Below are positions 6,378-9,693 of a stretch of 9,693 nt of DNA, piece after piece. Position 1 is the stretch's first letter. Every line of letters starts with the position of its first letter. The DNA is from JAUWMI01 sp964630455. Its GTDB lineage: Bacteria; Sumerlaeota; Sumerlaeia; MWCT01; JAUWMI01. The notes under the pieces were generated by a model that made no database searches, was not told the DNA's origin, and saw nothing but the letters and a program-made list of their open reading frames with translations. The stretch covers positions 1 to 9,693 of the forward strand of contig CAZVVA010000151.1 in NCBI GenBank assembly GCA_964630455.1. The letters are read 5' to 3'. The position numbers were made by a program, and so were the translations under genes.

Positions 6378-9300
6378 TTACGGTAGGCGCTCGTCGGGTT
6401 CTCTAAATGCCATGCTCGGTAGTAAGGTGAGGCGTTGAAACAGAGAGGGATTTCGCCAATTGTCTGCTCCGCCGCGCCAGATAAGCTGGCGATGTTGATA
6501 GTCGCCATGGTCAAGGTCGTCCAGGGTAAGTTCCATTGCAATAATTCGGCCTGAAGAGATTGGCGTGCTGGTGGCAAGGGCCCATGGAATCCGGGCCTCA
6601 ATTGTGTAACCATTAGGAGTTTGGCGCGAGGCGATTTTGATTTCACCTGCCTCAAGGCCATTTGGCTGCTGAATTTTAACCAGTGGCTCTGGATGCGCGT
6701 CATCCGGAGGGACAAGAAAGAGCTGCATTACGCTGTTATCATAGTGCGGCTGACCAAGGCTATCGGCTTCGCGAAGATCCAGAAAGAGCTCAACGGCATC
6801 ACCAGTCCAGGGATGTGTTTGGCGGTATGGATTTGTCAGGCTTTCGTCAATGATCTCCACAAAGAGATATAGGTGTTTCTCGTCCCACAGTGCACACGCA
6901 CGACCCGCGACATCATCCGGGCGATCAATAGCCTCCTTGCCGATCACGACGTTATCGCGTCCTTCGAGGTGAAATGCAGGAGTGAGTGGCCAGTCGCGGT
7001 TCTCGCCATCAATAATCAGAGGGCCACCTCGTTTTAGAATACCATCGAATTCCAGGTAGAGATTCTTTCGGACGGATAGGCCCTCGACTTCCACCAATAC
7101 TTCGATGACATCGTTTCCAGCGCCAAGGAGCTTACCGGGATCAGGTGGCAAAGGGAATCGAATTCTTTGAAGATTTCCCTGCTGACCGAGCCTGAATGGG
7201 ATTTGCAAAACAGTGGTAGTGCCTGAGTCTCGTGGTCGCAATATGCGCACAGTACCGGGGGCATCAATATCCGCTAGAGTTTCAATGGTTAGATCCGCTT
7301 TCTCGGGCCAGGGCTGCCAGCTCAGCAGCGAGAGTTTGTGGATCCGCACAGGCGCGACGCAGCGCAGGTAGCGAACCGCAGGGAGTGTTTGCTTTTCGGA
7401 AACAGTGTCGGTAAAGTAGGCGGATACTTCTATCTCTGGCAGAAGATCGAAGTCCAAGCCCTTCAGCTCATCCCAAATGATCGGAATCGCAAAAGGTACG
7501 GCCTGCCGCGTTCCTCCAGGGACAACAAGCGATTGAGCCAGCACTGGCTCACGGGTTCCCTTTCGCAATATGCTCAACGTTCCCCGGACACTTTGAGAAA
7601 GGGAATTATAGACCATTGCCGTTCCCGTGCAAATATCCTGGCGATAAAGCAGTCGAGTTGAGGGGGTTCGCACTTCCGTCCAGACCTCACGCAGCCAGGT
7701 TGAGGACTCATGAACGGGAGGCGCAGGAGCGCCGGATTCTATCGGAATGATGTTTTGCCTGGCCAGAGACCCTCTGGCAATGCCAAAAAGATAAATCGGG
7801 GAAGACGATACTTCCACTTCAAGCGAGGAAGCGGAGGCAAACGTGCGATCTTTCCCATAGAGAGAGCGCAGGTTGCATGTTGTCGGGCGGAGAAAGTGGA
7901 GTGCCGCGCTTTGCGTAGTTGCCTCTTCGGCCCAGAGGACCATCGTATAAGACTCTTTACGCTCGAAAACAAGCGCGGTTACACGATCGGGCATAGCTGC
8001 GAGCCTTCCGATACAAGGCGAGTCCTGGAGGGTTTGAATCATACTGGCCAGTGCCACGTAAGCAGGCTTGGGCTCCCAGTGTGAGTTTTGTTCCTGGAAG
8101 ATCCCCCAAAAGCTCACACCGTGCTCAATGAACGATGGAAAGCAAAAGTAGAAGAACTTCTCGATGCCTTCGGAAAACGCGAGGCAATAGCTCTTGACCA
8201 GGGTTTCCGCCTGGCTGCGTTCAGATGGATGCACGTCGGCAGTCATTCTCGCAGTTGAGGTAAATCCCATTTCAGTAATCCAGATGGGTTTGTAGCAGCC
8301 AAAGCGCTGCATGAGACGCTTATTGCGCCGGATTTTATCAAGCAACCCATCAACTGAACCGTAGTGATGCATGTTGTAAATGTCAAAATACTCACCGCCG
8401 CCATTTTCGAAAATCTTCTCGACGTAGCGGTCAGATTCATCGTCCTGATACGTTTTCCCACCCCACGTGATCTCGCCGGAACCAAACGTTACGGATCCCA
8501 GAAGCACCTTTGCCTGCGGATTGCCCTGCTTGATGCCTAAATAGCTTGCTTTGAGAATCGCAGCATATTCGTCGGCAGTTCCAAGGAAGAAGACCGGAAC
8601 ATCCATTTCATTCCAGATTTCCCAGTAGTCACAAACTTCAGCAAACTCTCTGGCCACCCGTTTGAAGAAGTTATAGGCATACATGGTATTTGCTGGTGCA
8701 GAGTGCATTCGAGACTCTTCATTACCTGTCAGGGCGGAGGATGCCCAGAGGGGACAGTCGTGAAACACTTGAAGAATTCGGAGTCCGGCGTTGTGTTGCA
8801 GCGCGTCAAATGCTCGATAGTGTTTTAGATCAAGTCTATCTGGCGCGGGCTGCATTTGTGCCCAGGACATTCGGTCGCGAACCCACCCAACCCCGGCCTT
8901 GCGAATCAGGCTTGCAGCGAGCCGCACGTCTTCCGCCTGCTTTAGCCGCCAGCTTAAAAATGCATCAATTCCGTAGCGATTATGGTCTGATGAAAGTTCT
9001 GGTGCCTGCCGGATCACCGCCAACTTGGTAAATGCAAGCTGCCTTGGCCCGGTAGTTTCCTCTTGCTTAACACTGTACGTGTAATAGCCAGGTGGTAGGC
9101 AGCCAATTTCGTGCAGCATATATCGTGAATGCGCAGGCTCTGGCGGGAAAGTTGTTTGTCGAAGCACGCGATTATGAGGATCTTTGAGAATCGAAACAAT
9201 CTGCCGCGGCATTGCATGCGATTCAGGAAAGAAAATCTCAGCGCGAATGGGTTGATCAACGACGAAGGTGTTCCCCTGCGCATTCAGCCGAATAAAGCAC

Positions 9301-9467
9301 GTCAGCGTTGTGTTTGTGTCATTGGCAGATACGAAACTGGTAAGAAGCAGGCAGAAAAAAACTGATAGGCCGAAAATGCAGGATAAGTAGTGTCGTTTTT
9401 CATACGGCAGCTTCAGGCAGCTGAGCAATCGGAACACCGCGCCCAGCCTGAAGCAGAGAGGATGCAT
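6378..9467 (-). CDS. Secreted clan GH-A-type glycoside hydrolase with C-terminal CBM9-like domain
   Basis: 1029 residues from ATG at 9467, four bases after the gmhA-like stop; a TTG at 9485 with AGGAG in front would add six residues and overlap gmhA. The N-terminus is a long signal peptide (KRHY, then a hydrophobic core about 28-46, cleavage likely after VSA at 48). A beta-sandwich-like region (50-153) is followed by a TIM-barrel type catalytic domain (about 165-480): GVGWVRDRMSWAQMQP, YWEIWNEMD with likely acid/base E287, and WITEMGF with likely nucleophile E399, the pattern of clan GH-A (GH39/GH5-like; exact family not assignable by eye). After a middle beta-rich region (about 490-810), residues 814-1015 resemble CBM9/DOMON-like domains: IIDGENRDW, CALWDEKHLYLFVEI, TGDAVELFLD, YTIEARIPW. 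Probably exported to the periplasm or outside to cut a polysaccharide; substrate unknown. Confidence 0.88.
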   Translation of the reverse strand: MHPLCFRLGAVFRLLSCLKLPYEKRHYLSCIFGLSVFFCLLLTSFVSANDTNTTLTCFIRLNAQGNTFVVDQPIRAEIFFPESHAMPRQIVSILKDPHNRVLRQTTFPPEPAHSRYMLHEIGCLPPGYYTYSVKQEETTGPRQLAFTKLAVIRQAPELSSDHNRYGIDAFLSWRLKQAEDVRLAASLIRKAGVGWVRDRMSWAQMQPAPDRLDLKHYRAFDALQHNAGLRILQVFHDCPLWASSALTGNEESRMHSAPANTMYAYNFFKRVAREFAEVCDYWEIWNEMDVPVFFLGTADEYAAILKASYLGIKQGNPQAKVLLGSVTFGSGEITWGGKTYQDDESDRYVEKIFENGGGEYFDIYNMHHYGSVDGLLDKIRRNKRLMQRFGCYKPIWITEMGFTSTARMTADVHPSERSQAETLVKSYCLAFSEGIEKFFYFCFPSFIEHGVSFWGIFQEQNSHWEPKPAYVALASMIQTLQDSPCIGRLAAMPDRVTALVFERKESYTMVLWAEEATTQSAALHFLRPTTCNLRSLYGKDRTFASASSLEVEVSSSPIYLFGIARGSLARQNIIPIESGAPAPPVHESSTWLREVWTEVRTPSTRLLYRQDICTGTAMVYNSLSQSVRGTLSILRKGTREPVLAQSLVVPGGTRQAVPFAIPIIWDELKGLDFDLLPEIEVSAYFTDTVSEKQTLPAVRYLRCVAPVRIHKLSLLSWQPWPEKADLTIETLADIDAPGTVRILRPRDSGTTTVLQIPFRLGQQGNLQRIRFPLPPDPGKLLGAGNDVIEVLVEVEGLSVRKNLYLEFDGILKRGGPLIIDGENRDWPLTPAFHLEGRDNVVIGKEAIDRPDDVAGRACALWDEKHLYLFVEIIDESLTNPYRQTHPWTGDAVELFLDLREADSLGQPHYDNSVMQLFLVPPDDAHPEPLVKIQQPNGLEAGEIKIASRQTPNGYTIEARIPWALATSTPISSGRIIAMELTLDDLDHGDYQHRQLIWRGGADNWRNPSLFQRLTLLPSMAFREPDERLP

Positions 9468-9471
9468 TGGT

Positions 9472-9693
9472 CTAGGCCGCTCCAAAGAGCTCCTGTTCTA
9501 TTACCTGGCAAAGTGCATGAATGATGGCGATGTGGGCTTCCTGGATTCTTGGTGTGCAATCGGAAGGGACGCAGATGCACGGCGAGCAGAGCGTGGCCAG
9601 CTCTCCTCCTCCCTTTCCACTGAGTCCGATGGCCGGAAGTCCGAGAGCTTGGGCCGCCCGAACGCCTTTCAGGACATTTGGCGAAGTTCCGCT
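9472..9693 (-). CDS. gmhA: Sedoheptulose 7-phosphate isomerase (GmhA-like), C-terminal part (runs off right edge)
   Basis: 73 codons plus TAG, entering from the right edge on the minus strand. The fragment starts in the SIS-domain sugar-phosphate loop SGTSPNVL, continues with AAQALGLPAIGLSGKGGGELATLC and the conserved VPSDCTPRIQEAHIAIIHALCQVIEQ, which is diagnostic for GmhA/phosphoheptose isomerases (family form VPSxDTxRIQExH). GmhA turns sedoheptulose 7-phosphate into D-glycero-D-manno-heptose 7-phosphate, the first step to ADP-heptose or GDP-heptose for LPS inner core or surface glycans. The closely related DiaA (replication) lacks a pathway context here. The hydrolase gene begins four bases after its stop, so the two are likely cotranscribed. 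Confidence 0.9.
   Translation of the reverse strand, partial: SGTSPNVLKGVRAAQALGLPAIGLSGKGGGELATLCSPCICVPSDCTPRIQEAHIAIIHALCQVIEQELFGAA

Noticed and set aside
1..9693. CRISPR array, insertion sequence, prophage or tRNA attachment site
   Set aside because: No regularly spaced repeats, transposase or integrase motifs, terminal inverted repeats or tRNA-like folds were visible on either strand.

Overview
The window looks like a chromosomal segment of a Gram-negative bacterium with moderate GC and tightly packed genes. A phosphoheptose isomerase (ADP-heptose/LPS precursor route) runs in at the right edge, and a secreted glycoside hydrolase with a classical signal peptide sits beside it. The mix of a NodU/SxtI-type carbamoyltransferase, SxtJ-like and DUF5989 small membrane proteins, a B12-binding radical SAM enzyme and a large CBM9-tailed hydrolase resembles little-studied, mostly uncultured phyla (Omnitrophota, Hydrogenedentota, Sumerlaeota and similar). 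That placement is inference from gene content only; no gene here fixes the taxon.

Left end (1-1071, minus strand): a housekeeping protein-targeting pair, ylxM followed 19 bases later by ffh, the GTPase of the signal recognition particle. ffh runs off the left edge, so only its N domain and the first half of its G domain are present. A TTGACA promoter-like sequence lies upstream of ylxM. Positions 1072-1526 hold no convincing gene and separate this pair from the divergent plus-strand cluster.

Middle (1527-6233, plus strand): five genes in one direction. A DPM1/GtrB-like polyprenyl-phosphate glycosyltransferase with two C-terminal membrane segments overlaps by ATGA a B12-binding-type radical SAM protein. 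After about 96 bases follow a DUF5989 (SxtK-like) small membrane protein with an extra N-terminal membrane segment, a short SxtJ-like membrane protein and a carbamoyltransferase of the NodU/TobZ/SxtI type. A reasonable but unproven reading is that the cluster builds and decorates a lipid-linked or exported glycan or small molecule: the glycosyltransferase supplies a lipid-linked sugar, the radical SAM enzyme performs a difficult C-H chemistry step, and the carbamoyltransferase adds a carbamoyl group at the membrane with the help of the two small proteins.

Right end (6378-9693, minus strand): the C-terminal third of a GmhA-like sugar-phosphate isomerase, then, four bases later, a ~1029-residue exported protein with a clan GH-A type catalytic domain and a C-terminal CBM9-like domain. 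This operon converges on the plus-strand cluster. The 144-base gap between the two holds a perfect 20-base palindrome that looks like a dispersed REP-type repeat.
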